From Rubrimonas sp036735545 (lineage in GTDB: Bacteria > Pseudomonadota > Alphaproteobacteria > Rhodobacterales > Rhodobacteraceae), in contig DAINOD010000001.1 of the NCBI GenBank assembly GCA_036735545.1, forward strand, positions 62,001-126,000: a stretch of DNA of 64,000 nt. The letters are read 5' to 3'. The notes under the pieces were generated by a model. The model did no database searches. It was not told where the DNA came from and was given only the letters and a program-made list of their open reading frames with translations. The translations under genes were made by a program, and so were the position numbers. Below, in pieces: positions 16,287 to 27,404 of the stretch; position 1 is the first letter of the stretch, and every line of letters begins with the position of its first letter.

Positions 16287-16664
16287 TCACCTGCGTCCGA
16301 CGCCGAGGCGCAGGATGTCGACGGTCTTGGCGTAGATCGTGGTCGCGCGGTCGTGCGCGCCCAGCGCCTCGGCCGCGCGGGCGAGCTGGTCCGACAGCGA
16401 GACGTCGTTGCCGTTGGGGCCCTGCGCGCCGGGGGCGGCGCTCTCGCGCGCCTCCAGCGTCCGCGTGGCGCGGGCGTTCAGGTGGGTGTCGCGGGTGGCC
16501 CGCAGCGCTGCGCCGTCGCGCATGGCCTCGGCGAAGTCGGGCAGGTCGCGGGCGCGATAGCCGGGCGTGTCGGCGTTGGCGACGTTCTCCGCCACCAACG
16601 AATGCCGCGTGGCGGAATGGCGCGCCATCGCGTCGGCCATGCGCAGGATCGCGAGATCGTTCAT
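16287..16664 (-). CDS. flgB: Flagellar basal-body rod protein FlgB
   Basis: A 125-residue proximal rod protein with the signature AENVANADTPGYRARDLPDF and a C-terminal helix (ATTIYAKTVDILRLGVG). It is the first gene of the minus-strand flagellar operon flgB-flgC-fliE-fliQ-slt-flhA-fliR-flhB-fliJ. The 92 nt between it and the divergent fliI must hold promoters for both directions. Confidence 0.94.
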   Translation of the reverse strand: MNDLAILRMADAMARHSATRHSLVAENVANADTPGYRARDLPDFAEAMRDGAALRATRDTHLNARATRTLEARESAAPGAQGPNGNDVSLSDQLARAAEALGAHDRATTIYAKTVDILRLGVGRR

Positions 16665-16756
16665 TTCAGGGATTCTCCCTCTCGTCGCAACGCAGGCTTA
16701 ATGTCCCGGCGGTTATCGAAACGTGACCGTTCGCGGGAAATCTTCGCGGGATTTGC

Positions 16757-18091
16757 ATGGCCTTCTCCGACAACTCCGGCCCCGACCTCGCCGCGCTGGC
16801 CGCGACGCTCGACCGGCTGCGCCCGGTGCTGCTCTGGGGCGAGGTCACGGCCGTAGACAGCGCCACGCTGCGCGTCGGCGGGCTCGAGCGAGCGGCCCGC
16901 CGCGGCGACCGGCTGCGCGTCGAGCCGCGCGGCCGTCCGGCGGTGCGCGCGGAGGTCGTGGCGCTGGACGGCGCCGGCGCGCGGGCGATGTGGTTCGGCT
17001 CGGGCGAGGGCGTCGCGGTCGGCGACCGCGCGTGGCTGGAGGACGACGCCGCCCCCCGCCCCTGCCGCGGCTGGATCGGCCGGGTCGTGGACGCCTTCGG
17101 CCGCCCCCTCGACGGCCGCCCCCTGCCCGAGGGGCTGACGCCCGCGCCCCTGCGCCGCGCCCCGCCCGCGCCGGCGCGGCGACGCGCGCTGGGGGCCCGG
17201 CTCGACACGGGGCTCGCGGTGTTCGACGCCATGCTGCCGCTGGTGCGCGGCCAGCGCATCGGGCTTTTCGCCGGCTCCGGCGTCGGCAAGTCGACGCTGC
17301 TGGCCCAGCTCGCCCGCGGTGTCGCGGCCGACGTCGTGGTGCTGGGCCTGATCGGCGAACGGGGGCGCGAGGTGCGCGACTTCGTGGAGACCACGCTGGG
17401 GCCGGAGGGCATGGCGCGCTCGGTGGTCGTCGCCGCGACCTCCGACGAGGCGCCGCTGGCCAAGCGTCAGGCGGCGTGGCTCGCGACCGCGGTCGCCGAG
17501 AGCTTCCGCGACGCCGGCGCCCATGTGCTGCTGCTGATCGACAGCGTGACCCGCTTCGCCGAGGCGCACCGCGAGGTGGCGCTGGCCGCCGGCGAGGCGC
17601 CGTCGCTGCGCGCCTATCCGCCCTCGACCGCCCACGCCATCGCCCAGCTCGCGGAGCGCACCGGGCCGGGCGAGCCCGGACAGGGCGACATCACGGCGGT
17701 CTACAGCGTGCTGGTGGCGGGGTCGGACATGGAGGAGCCCGTGGCCGACATCACCCGCGGCGTGCTCGACGGCCATATCGTGCTGGACCGCGCCATCGCC
17801 GAGCGCGGGCGCTTTCCGGCGGTGGACGTGCGGCGCTCGGTCTCGCGCAGTCTGCCCGGCGCGGCGAGCGAGGCGGAGAACGCGCTCATCGCGGTCGCCC
17901 GCCGGCGCATCGCGCTCTACGAGGAGGCCGAGCCGATGATCCGCGCCGGCCTGCACCAGCCGGGCGCAGATCCGGAGCTTGACGCCGCCATCGCCTGCCG
18001 CGTCGCGCTGGAGGACTGGATCGCCTCCCCCTCCCCCGGCGCCGCGGAAAGCTTTCTCACCCTGGCCGCCGCGCTCGGGGCCGCGGGCTGA
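16757..18091 (+). CDS. fliI: Flagellum-specific ATPase FliI
   Basis: A 444-residue AAA-type F1-beta-like ATPase that powers flagellar export. Walker A is FAGSGVGKST (about residues 171-180), Walker B is LLLIDSVTRFAEA (about 255-267), and the signatures GYPPST-like AYPPSTAHAIAQL and GSDMEEPVADITRG are present. It is encoded opposite to the rest of the cluster, diverging from flgB. A perfect 16-bp hairpin begins at the base after its stop codon. Confidence 0.96.
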   Translation: MAFSDNSGPDLAALAATLDRLRPVLLWGEVTAVDSATLRVGGLERAARRGDRLRVEPRGRPAVRAEVVALDGAGARAMWFGSGEGVAVGDRAWLEDDAAPRPCRGWIGRVVDAFGRPLDGRPLPEGLTPAPLRRAPPAPARRRALGARLDTGLAVFDAMLPLVRGQRIGLFAGSGVGKSTLLAQLARGVAADVVVLGLIGERGREVRDFVETTLGPEGMARSVVVAATSDEAPLAKRQAAWLATAVAESFRDAGAHVLLLIDSVTRFAEAHREVALAAGEAPSLRAYPPSTAHAIAQLAERTGPGEPGQGDITAVYSVLVAGSDMEEPVADITRGVLDGHIVLDRAIAERGRFPAVDVRRSVSRSLPGAASEAENALIAVARRRIALYEEAEPMIRAGLHQPGADPELDAAIACRVALEDWIASPSPGAAESFLTLAAALGAAG

Positions 18092-18129
18092 GACGCGCCG
18101 CCCCGGGCCGGAACCCGGGGCGGCGCGTC
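18092..18129. terminator. Bidirectional terminator between fliI and katG
   Basis: GACGCGCCGCCCCGGG (18092-18107) pairs base for base with 18114-18129 around the 6-nt loop CCGGAA: a perfect 16-bp stem filling the space between two convergent stop codons. There is no T-run on either side, so it may act through a pausing, low-U mechanism or simply block read-through and protect 3' ends. Confidence 0.8.
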
Positions 18130-18132
18130 GGA

Positions 18133-20346
18133 TCAGGCGTGCAGGTCGAAGCGGTCGAGCTGCATCACCTTGGTCCAGGCCGCCACGAAGGCCTGCGCGA
18201 AGCGCTTTTCGGCGCCCTTCTCGGCGTAGGCCTCGGCCAGCGCGCGCAGCTGCGAGTTGGAGCCGAACAGCAGGTCCACCCGCGTGCCGGTCCACTTCAC
18301 CGCGCCGGTCGCCCGGTCGCGGCCCTCGAACACGTCCTGCGCCGCCGAGGTCGCCTTCCACTCCACGCCCATGTCGAGCAGGTTGACGAAGAAGTCGTTC
18401 GTCAGGGTCCCCGGCCGGTCGGTGAACACGCCGTGGCGCGAGCCGTCGAAGTTGGCGTCCAGCGCGCGCATCCCGCCCAGAAGGACGGTCATCTCGGGCG
18501 CGGTCAGCGTCAGCAGGTTGGCCTTGTCGACCAGCAGCTCCTCGGCCTTCACCGGATAGTCGGGCTGCAGGTAGTTGCGGAACCCGTCGCCCTTCGGCTC
18601 CAGAGGCGCGAAGCTCTCGACGTCGGTCTGCTCCTGCGTCGTGTCGGTGCGGCCGGGGTTGAAGGGCGCCGTCACGTCATGGCCCGCGGCCTTCGCCGCC
18701 TGCTCCACCGCCGCGCTCCCCGCCAGCACGATCAGATCGGCCAGCGAGACCTTCTTGCCGCCGGTCTGCGCCGCGTCGAAGCCAGCCTTGATCCCCTGCA
18801 GCGTCTCCAGCACCCGCGCCAGCCGCGCGGGGTTGTTGGCCGCCCAGTCCTTCTGCGGCGCCAGCCGGATGCGCGCGCCGTCGGCGCCGCCCCTCTTGTC
18901 GGAGTTGCGGAAGGACGACGCCGCGCCCCATGCCGTCGTGACGAGATCGGCGACCGAGAGACCCGAGGCCAGCACCTGCGCCTTCAGCGCGGCGACGTCT
19001 GCGTCGTCGATCAGCGGATGATCGACCGGCGGGGTCGGGTCCTGCCAGATCAGGTTTTCGGCCGGCACCTCGGCGCCGAGATAGCGGGTCTTGGGCCCCA
19101 TGTCGCGGTGGGTCAGCTTGAACCAGGCGCGGGCGAAGGCGTCGGCGAACTCGTCCGGGTTGGCGTGGTAGCGGCGCGAGATCTTCTCGTAGTCCGGGTC
19201 CATGCGCATCGCCATGTCGGCGGTGGTCATCATGGTCGGCACGCGCCGGGTGGGGTCGTCGACTTCGGGCGCCATGTCCTCCGGCCGCTGGTCCTTCGCA
19301 TGCCACTGCCAGGCGCCGGCGGGGCTCTTGACCAGCTCCCACTCGTAGCCGAACAGCAGGTCGAAGTAGCCCATGTCCCACTGCGTCGGGGTCGCGGTCC
19401 ACGGCCCTTCGATGCCCGAGGTGATGGCGTCGCGGCCCTTGCCGGAACCGAAGCGGTTCGCCCAGCCCAGGCCCTGCTGCGCCAGCGGGGCGCCCTCGGG
19501 GTCGGCGCCGAGATGCTCCTCGAGCCCCGCGCCGTGGCTTTTGCCGAAGGTGTGGCCGCCGGCGGTAAGGGCCACCGTCTCCTCGTCGTTCATCGCCATG
19601 CGCGCGAAGGTCACGCGGATGTCGTGAGCTGAGCCGAGGGGGTCGGGCCGGCCGTCCGGGCCCTGCGGGTTGACATAGATCAGCCCCATCTGCACCGCGC
19701 CGAGCGGCGCCTCCAGCACGCGATCGCCGGTGTAGCGGCTGCCCGGCTTGTCGCTGGTGGCCAGCCACTCGGACTCCGCGCCCCAGTAGATGTCCTCCTC
19801 CGGCTCCCAGACGTCGGCGCGGCCGGCGCCGAAGCCGAAGGTCTTGAAGCCCATGGATTCCAGCGCGACGTTGCCGGTCAGCACCAGCAGGTCGGCCCAC
19901 GAGATCGCGTCGCCGTATTTCTGCTTGACCGGCCAGAGCAGCCGGCGCGCCTTGTCGAGGTTGGCGTTGTCGGGCCAGCTGTTGAGCGGCGCGAAACGCT
20001 GCTGCCCGCCGCCGGCCCCGCCGCGGCCGTCCGCGATCCGATAGGTGCCGGCCGCGTGCCACGCCATGCGGATGAAGAACGGCCCGTAGTGACCATAGTC
20101 CGCCGGCCACCACTCCTGACTGTCGGTCATCAGCGCGTGCAGGTCGCGCTTCAGCGCCTGATAGTCGAGTCCCTTGAACGCTTCGCGATAGTCGAAGCCC
20201 GGGCCCATCGGGTCGGACAGCGCGGAATGCTGATGCAGGATGCGCAGGCTGATCTGGTTCGGCCACCAGTCGCGATTCGAGCGCCCGCCGAACACCGCAT
20301 GCCGCACCGGGCAGCCGGTGATCACGCCGCTGTCGTTTCCGTCCAT
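18133..20346 (-). CDS. katG: Catalase-peroxidase
   Basis: A 737-residue bifunctional haem enzyme that removes hydrogen peroxide. Distal pocket residues Arg93, Trp96 and His97 lie in RMAWHAAGTYR; the proximal His is in AGGHTFGKSHGA. The partners of the Trp-Tyr-Met adduct needed for catalase activity are visible: Trp96, Tyr in LIYVNPQGPDG and Met in FARMAMNDEETVAL. The duplicated C-terminal peroxidase-like half is complete. The ATG opens on MDGNDSGVITGCPVRH. It is divergent from oxyR with a shared 126-nt regulatory region, so induction by OxyR is the obvious expectation. Confidence 0.97.
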   Translation of the reverse strand: MDGNDSGVITGCPVRHAVFGGRSNRDWWPNQISLRILHQHSALSDPMGPGFDYREAFKGLDYQALKRDLHALMTDSQEWWPADYGHYGPFFIRMAWHAAGTYRIADGRGGAGGGQQRFAPLNSWPDNANLDKARRLLWPVKQKYGDAISWADLLVLTGNVALESMGFKTFGFGAGRADVWEPEEDIYWGAESEWLATSDKPGSRYTGDRVLEAPLGAVQMGLIYVNPQGPDGRPDPLGSAHDIRVTFARMAMNDEETVALTAGGHTFGKSHGAGLEEHLGADPEGAPLAQQGLGWANRFGSGKGRDAITSGIEGPWTATPTQWDMGYFDLLFGYEWELVKSPAGAWQWHAKDQRPEDMAPEVDDPTRRVPTMMTTADMAMRMDPDYEKISRRYHANPDEFADAFARAWFKLTHRDMGPKTRYLGAEVPAENLIWQDPTPPVDHPLIDDADVAALKAQVLASGLSVADLVTTAWGAASSFRNSDKRGGADGARIRLAPQKDWAANNPARLARVLETLQGIKAGFDAAQTGGKKVSLADLIVLAGSAAVEQAAKAAGHDVTAPFNPGRTDTTQEQTDVESFAPLEPKGDGFRNYLQPDYPVKAEELLVDKANLLTLTAPEMTVLLGGMRALDANFDGSRHGVFTDRPGTLTNDFFVNLLDMGVEWKATSAAQDVFEGRDRATGAVKWTGTRVDLLFGSNSQLRALAEAYAEKGAEKRFAQAFVAAWTKVMQLDRFDLHA

Positions 20347-20427
20347 GTCGTCCTCCGATCGTCGCCTTGGGGGCGGCCCCGCAGGCCGCGCGCCTCTCGC
20401 TGACGCCATCCGTAGCAGACACGAGCC

Positions 20428-20466
20428 ATCAGATGAAGTTGAGTTTTCTGATACAGACGATAGGGT
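20428..20466. promoter_or_regulatory. katG/oxyR shared control region with inverted repeat
   Basis: Within the 126-nt divergent spacer, ATCAGA (20428-20433) and TCTGAT (20447-20452) form a perfect inverted repeat with a 13-nt spacer, in a locally AT-rich patch. A plus-strand promoter TTGAGT (20439-20444), 16 nt, TAGGGT (20461-20466) overlaps it; transcription would start almost at the oxyR ATG, giving a leaderless or near-leaderless mRNA. The repeat is the best candidate OxyR site, acting on both genes. Confidence 0.5.
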
Positions 20467-20472
20467 GACCTT

Positions 20473-21411
20473 ATGATGAACCTGACCCTCCGCCAGATGC
20501 GCTATTTCGAGGCCGTCGCCCGGCATGGCCATTTCGGCCGCGCGGCGGACGCCTGCGCGGTCTCCCAGCCCGCGCTGTCCATGCAGATCCGCGAGCTGGA
20601 GAGCACGCTGGGCGCGGCGCTGTTCGAACGCGGCGCGCGTCGCGCGCGCCTGACCGGGCTCGGCGAGGCGCTGGCGCCGCGGGTCGGCGACATCCTGCGC
20701 CGGGTCGACGAGCTGGGCGATCTTGCGCGCGCCGCGCAGGAGCGGCTCGTCGGTCGGCTGCGGCTGGGCGTGATCCCGACCGTGGCCCCCTATCTGCTGC
20801 CCGCCATCGTGGGCGGGTTGACCCGCGCCAATCCCGACATCGACCTGCACCTGCGCGAGACGGTCACGCCGCGCCTGATCGAGGAGTTGGGCGACGGCCG
20901 GCTCGACGCCGCCGTCGTGGCGCTCCCGGTGTCGGAGCCCACGCTGGCGGAGGCGGCGCTGTTCGAGGAGGAGTTCGTGCTGGTCCGGCCCCGCGCCGAC
21001 GCGGGCCGGCCGGTCCCCAGCCGCGAGGCGCTGCGCACCATGCGCCTGCTGCTGCTGGAGGAGGGGCACTGCTTCCGCGACCAGGCGCTGTCGTTCTGCG
21101 CGATGCAACCCGGCGCGCCACGGGAGCTGCTGGACGGCAGCGCGCTCTCGACGCTGGTGCAGATGGTCGGGGCCGGCATCGGCGTCACGCTCATCCCCGA
21201 GATGGCCGTGGCGGTGGAGACCCGCTCCGCCGACGTCTCGATCGCCCGTTTCGACCCGCCGCGCCCGACCCGCACCATCGGCATGGTCTGGCGCCGCGCG
21301 AGCCCGCTGGCCGAGCGGCTGACCCGCCTGTCCGAGGTCGTCCGCGAAGCCGCCGCGACCCAGCGGGCCGCGACTCTCCGGGCTCTGACCCGTCCGGCCG
21401 AACCGGTCTGA
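20473..21411 (+). CDS. oxyR: Hydrogen-peroxide-sensing LysR regulator OxyR
   Basis: A 312-residue LysR-type regulator: N-terminal winged HTH (FGRAADACAVSQPALSMQIRELE) and C-terminal sensor domain. The redox pair is present in GHCFRDQALSFC, two Cys nine residues apart; if translation starts at the second ATG (20476) they are exactly Cys199 and Cys208, as in E. coli OxyR. The sequence around them (LLLLEEGHCFRDQ) is near identical to OxyR rather than other LysR proteins. It is divergent from katG, its classical target, and ends 6 nt from the convergent purL. Confidence 0.95.
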   Translation: MMNLTLRQMRYFEAVARHGHFGRAADACAVSQPALSMQIRELESTLGAALFERGARRARLTGLGEALAPRVGDILRRVDELGDLARAAQERLVGRLRLGVIPTVAPYLLPAIVGGLTRANPDIDLHLRETVTPRLIEELGDGRLDAAVVALPVSEPTLAEAALFEEEFVLVRPRADAGRPVPSREALRTMRLLLLEEGHCFRDQALSFCAMQPGAPRELLDGSALSTLVQMVGAGIGVTLIPEMAVAVETRSADVSIARFDPPRPTRTIGMVWRRASPLAERLTRLSEVVREAAATQRAATLRALTRPAEPV

Positions 21412-21417
21412 GGCGGC

Positions 21418-23631
<2,214 letters not shown>

Positions 23632-23830
23632 CGTCGGACCTCATGCCGATTGATCGCTTCGGGCGGGCTTCGCGCGGCTGGCGGGCGCTGTCAAGTCGCG
23701 CAAACCGGCGCCCCGGAACTTGCGCATCATCGCGTTTCGCGCCGCTTTTCTCGCCAGAGGAGAACTTGTCGCCACATTTTCATCTTTTTGTTGGCAGACA
23801 GCGTCTCGAAAGCCGGAGTATCCTCCTACC

Positions 23831-25783
23831 ATGGTGCGCGTGCCCGAAAGTATCGACCGCTTCACAGCGATCCTGAGCGGGATCGCCGCCGCCTCGGCGC
23901 GTGCGCGCGCCCGAGAGGACGACGGGGATTTCGCCGCGGCGGCGCTGGCGCTCGCCGCGGAGGGTCTGCCGGCGTTGCGCCGACGTCTCGAACCGACGCG
24001 CCCGGACGCCGTGGCGCTGCTTGATCGCGAGGCGGCGAAGGCGCGCGACATCTGGCTGGCGTGGCCAGGGTCGCCGCGGCTGCGCGACGCCTCGGCGCTG
24101 ATGGCGGGCGTGCGCCGTTTCGACGCTTTCGCGACCTCGGTTCCCGTCGAGGCGCTGCCCGACGCCGATGCGCTGGCGGCCGCCGCGGGCGACCCGCAGG
24201 CGCTGGCCGAGGCCCTGCTTGACTGCGCGGCGGTTCGCGACCCGGAGGGCTTCGGCCCGCGCCGCAGCGCAGGGCTCGCGCGGTCGGTCCTGCTGGACGC
24301 CGCGTCGCACGGCTTGCGTCAGTTCATGGAGCCGATGGCGCTGGCGCTGGATCTCGCCGACGCCTTCGCCGCGGCGCTGGGCCACGAAGCCGCGCCCGCG
24401 GAGCCCGCGCCCGCGCCTCAGGAGAGCGCGCCCCGCTCGTCGCTCGAAGCGCTGATGGCGGCGCTCGCCAACAGCGACCGCGCCCAGGCGGCGGAGAACG
24501 CGGACATCGCTTACGCCAGCGTCGTGGAGGCCGCGCGCCCCATCGCCGCGGCGGTGGCGGAGCCGAGCCGCGCCGCGGCGGAGCTGGACCGCGCCATCGA
24601 CCTGCTCGTCCAGGCGCAGGCGGTGGCGTCGGGCCGCGCTGGCGCCGCAGCCGCCGGCGAACCGCACCGCGAGGCCGCGGCTCTGGTCGCAGCCGGCGAT
24701 TTCGCGGCCGCAGGCGCGCTCGCCGAGGCTGCGCTGACCCGCCGCGGGCCGGAGGCGGCGCTCAGCGAGGCGGCGGTCCAGCTGCTCGACGTGGCCGTCA
24801 CCGCGGCGGTGCTGCGGCGCGACGCCGGGGCTGTCGCACGCCTCGAGGCCGAGCGCGCCGGTCGGGCGAGCGGCGGCGGCGCCCTTTTCGGCGCGCTGCG
24901 CGCCTGCTTCATCGGCTGGTGGTCGCGGGGCGGGCGCGGGGGGCTCGTGTTCGATCTTGAGGTCGCAGCCGAGGTGGCCACCCGATGGGCCGAGGCGGCG
25001 ACCAGCCGGGCCGAGCGAGGCCGCGCGCTGCACAACCGCGCGATGGCGCTGTCCGACCGCGCCGGGGCCCTGAGCGATCCGCAGGCGCGCGCCGCCGCGG
25101 TGGAGGCCTTCCGCGACGCCCTAGCCGTCCGCACGCGCGCGGAGGGGCTGGAGGCCTGGGCGATGACGGCGCACGGTCTCGCCAAGGCGCTGACCGCGCT
25201 GGGAGAGCAGAGCGGCCGTCCCGCGCCCCTGCGCGAGGCCACGGAACTGCTGCGCGAGGCGCTCGCGACACGCACGCGCGACTTCGCGCCGGTGGAATGG
25301 GCTGCGAGCCAGCTCGCGCTCGCCGCCGCGCTGCACGCGCTCGGCGACATCGAGGGCGGCCACCTCCGATATCGGGAAGCGGTGGCGGCCTATCGCGCGG
25401 CGCTGGAGGAGACCTGCCGGACCCGCGCGCCGCTGGTCTGGGCCAAGGCGCAGCACGACATGGGCGACGCGCTGACCGCGCTCGGCCAGCGCGCCGAGGG
25501 GCTCGCGCGGCTGCGCGAGGCGGTCTCGGCCTACGAGGCGGCGCTCTCGGCGCTCGACCGGGCCTGCACGCCCTTCGACTGGGCCATATCGTCCGGCGCC
25601 TGCGGCGTGGCGCGCGGGCTGCTCGCCTCGGCGAGCGGCGACGCGTCCGGGGCGGCCGAAGCCATCGAGCGCATTCGCGACGCACGGGACACGATGCGCG
25701 CCGCAGGCGACGCGGCGTACGCCGCGCATTTCGACGGTCAATTGGCCGCCGCCCGTGGCCTGCACGCCCGTCTCGGCGGCTGA
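23831..25783 (+). CDS. Unknown protein with C-terminal tetratricopeptide-like repeats
   Basis: A 650-residue protein with no signal peptide. The first 380 residues are Ala-rich and helical with no family I recognise. From about residue 390 to 610 come roughly four to five repeats of 45-50 residues with the pattern Trp-Ala-xx-xx-xx-Leu-Ala-x-Ala-Leu-xx-Leu-Gly, then Leu-Arg-Glu-Ala-xx-x-Tyr-Arg-x-Ala-Leu (for example PLVWAKAQHDMGDALTALGQ and VEWAASQLALAAALHALGD). This is a TPR subtype common in large alphaproteobacterial repeat proteins and implies protein binding. ATG 23831 is chosen because coding character starts there; the frame is open further upstream. It sits opposite to and between purL and purQ. 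Function unknown. Confidence 0.7.
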   Translation: MVRVPESIDRFTAILSGIAAASARARAREDDGDFAAAALALAAEGLPALRRRLEPTRPDAVALLDREAAKARDIWLAWPGSPRLRDASALMAGVRRFDAFATSVPVEALPDADALAAAAGDPQALAEALLDCAAVRDPEGFGPRRSAGLARSVLLDAASHGLRQFMEPMALALDLADAFAAALGHEAAPAEPAPAPQESAPRSSLEALMAALANSDRAQAAENADIAYASVVEAARPIAAAVAEPSRAAAELDRAIDLLVQAQAVASGRAGAAAAGEPHREAAALVAAGDFAAAGALAEAALTRRGPEAALSEAAVQLLDVAVTAAVLRRDAGAVARLEAERAGRASGGGALFGALRACFIGWWSRGGRGGLVFDLEVAAEVATRWAEAATSRAERGRALHNRAMALSDRAGALSDPQARAAAVEAFRDALAVRTRAEGLEAWAMTAHGLAKALTALGEQSGRPAPLREATELLREALATRTRDFAPVEWAASQLALAAALHALGDIEGGHLRYREAVAAYRAALEETCRTRAPLVWAKAQHDMGDALTALGQRAEGLARLREAVSAYEAALSALDRACTPFDWAISSGACGVARGLLASASGDASGAAEAIERIRDARDTMRAAGDAAYAAHFDGQLAAARGLHARLGG

Positions 25784-25803
25784 TCACTCCGCCGTGTCGG
25801 CGG

Positions 25804-25842
25804 CGTCGCGTCGCGGCGACCGCGCAGCCAGGCGACGCGACG
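25804..25842 (+). terminator. Hairpin after the TPR gene
   Basis: CGTCGCGTCGC (25804-25814) pairs perfectly with GCGACGCGACG (25832-25842), leaving a 17-nt loop, 20 nt after the TPR-protein stop and just before the DMT gene. It has no T-run. It could end transcription of the TPR gene or only slow polymerase; the right arm nearly reaches the next start codon. Confidence 0.4.
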
Positions 25843-25849
25843 GTGGCGC

Positions 25850-26767
25850 ATGGCCACGCACCCTGTCGCCCGCCACCGCGAAACGACCGTCTCGCGACCC
25901 CTGATCGGCTACGCCGCGGCCGCGGTGGCGGTCGCGATCTGGGCCGGCTGGATCGTCGCGGTGCGCTTCTCCGTCACGACGCTCTCGCCCCTCGACGTGG
26001 CGCTGCTGCGCTACGGCGGGCCGGCGCTGCTGCTGGCGCCGGTGTGGCTGCGGCGCGGGCCGCTGGCGCGCGGCGCAGCCCCGTGGCGGCTCGTCGTCAT
26101 GACGGCGGGCTGGGGCGCGCCCTTCGCGCTTTACGCCGCACAGGGGCTGAAGGCTGCCGACATCGGCCTGTTCGCGGCGCTGGTTCCCGGCGCCATGCCG
26201 CTGTGGGTGGCGGCGTTCTCGGCGCTGGCCCTCGGCGCCCGGTACGGGCCGCGCGCCGGCGTCGGCCTTGCGCTGATCGCCGCCGCGGCGGCGCTGGCGC
26301 TGGTCGCGGCGCCGCCCGGGGCCCGCGCGGCGGCGCCGTGGCTCTTCGCCGCCTCCGCCTCGTGGGCGGCCTACACGCTGGCCTATCGCGGCTCGGGCCT
26401 GTCGCCGGTCGAGGCGACGGCGCTGGTGGCCTTCTGGTCGACGCTGGCGCTTGTCCCCGTCGCGCTGATCCATGGCCAGTCGCTGAGCGCCCTGCCCGCC
26501 GCGACCTTCGCCGCGCAATTCCTCGTCCACGGCGTTCTTTCGGGGGCGGCCTCGGTCGCCGCCTACGCGCTGGCGATTCGCGAACTTGGCGCCGCCAGAG
26601 CCGCGGCCTCCTCGGCGCTCGTGCCCGGACTCGCGGCGCTGGGCGGCGTGGCGCTGCTGGGCGAGGCGCTGCCCTGGCCCACCGCGCTCGCCGTGGGCGG
26701 CGCATGCGTGGGCGTCGGATTGCTGAGCGCCGTCAGGCCGCCGCCAGCGCCCCCGCCAGCCCGCTGA
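25850..26767 (+). CDS. DMT superfamily transporter (EamA family)
   Basis: A 305-residue inner-membrane protein with about ten hydrophobic helices arranged as two EamA repeats: GYAAAAVAVAIWAGWIVAVR opens the first, and SAAPW/ASWAAYTLAYRG the second. Family members export amino acids or metabolites. No substrate-specific motif is visible. The 3' end overlaps the convergent purQ gene by 35 nt, so the C-terminal Pro-rich tail (about 11 residues) is encoded antisense to the PurQ C-terminus. With the TPR gene it splits purL from purSQ. Confidence 0.85.
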   Translation: MATHPVARHRETTVSRPLIGYAAAAVAVAIWAGWIVAVRFSVTTLSPLDVALLRYGGPALLLAPVWLRRGPLARGAAPWRLVVMTAGWGAPFALYAAQGLKAADIGLFAALVPGAMPLWVAAFSALALGARYGPRAGVGLALIAAAAALALVAAPPGARAAAPWLFAASASWAAYTLAYRGSGLSPVEATALVAFWSTLALVPVALIHGQSLSALPAATFAAQFLVHGVLSGAASVAAYALAIRELGAARAAASSALVPGLAALGGVALLGEALPWPTALAVGGACVGVGLLSAVRPPPAPPPAR

Positions 26768-27404
26768 AGAAGGCGGCGCCGTCCGCCCGGCCCAGCGCGG
26801 GGTCGGCGGCGCGCTCGGGGTGGGGCATCAGGCCCAGCACGCGGCGGTTCTCCGACAGCACGCCAGCCACGTCGCGGGCCGAGCCGTTTGGGTTGTCGTC
26901 GGGCGCATAGCGGAACGCGACGCGCCCCTCGCCCTCCAGCCGGTCGAGCGTGGGCCCGTCGGCGACATAGCAGCCGTCGTGGTGGGCGATGGGGAACACC
27001 ACCTCATCGCCCGGACGATGGCCGCGGGTGAAGGCGCTTTCGGGCCCGACGATCAGGCGCGCGTCGCGGCGCACGAACCTGAGCGAGGCGTTGCGCATCA
27101 GCGCGCCGGGCAGGAGCCCCGCCTCGCACAGCACCTGAAAGCCGTTGCACACGCCCAGCACCAGCCCGCCCCGCGCCGCAAAGTCGGCCGTCGCGCGCAT
27201 AGCCGGCGCGCGCGCCGCGATGGCGCCGCAACGCAGGTAGTCGCCGAAGGAGAAGCCGCCGGGCAACCCCACCAGGTCGAGGCCGGGCGGCAGCGCGCCG
27301 TCCTTCCACCAGTGCATGACCACCTCCGCCCCGGCTGCGCGCAGCGCGACGGCGAGATCGCGGTCGCAGTTCGAGCCGGGAAAGACGAGGACCGCGGCCT
27401 TCAT
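26733..27404 (-). CDS. purQ: Phosphoribosylformylglycinamidine synthase, PurQ subunit
   Basis: A 223-residue class I glutamine amidotransferase that supplies ammonia to PurL. The catalytic Cys is in GLVLGVCNGFQVLCEAG; the His-x-Glu near the C-terminus is in LGLMPHPERAADP. The true start is the ATG at 27404 (MKAAVLVFPGSNCDRDL); the frame is open upstream but that part overlaps purS. It overlaps purS by 4 nt (ATGA), so the two are translationally coupled. Confidence 0.97.
   Translation of the reverse strand: MKAAVLVFPGSNCDRDLAVALRAAGAEVVMHWWKDGALPPGLDLVGLPGGFSFGDYLRCGAIAARAPAMRATADFAARGGLVLGVCNGFQVLCEAGLLPGALMRNASLRFVRRDARLIVGPESAFTRGHRPGDEVVFPIAHHDGCYVADGPTLDRLEGEGRVAFRYAPDDNPNGSARDVAGVLSENRRVLGLMPHPERAADPALGRADGAAFFSGLAGALAAA

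Noticed and set aside
16665..16756. CtrA-type or sigma-54-type site between flgB and fliI
   Set aside because: TTAA and TTAT are present but with the wrong spacing, and no GG/GC pair fits sigma-54. The TTCGCGGGA direct repeat (16730-16738, 16743-16751) is too short to interpret.
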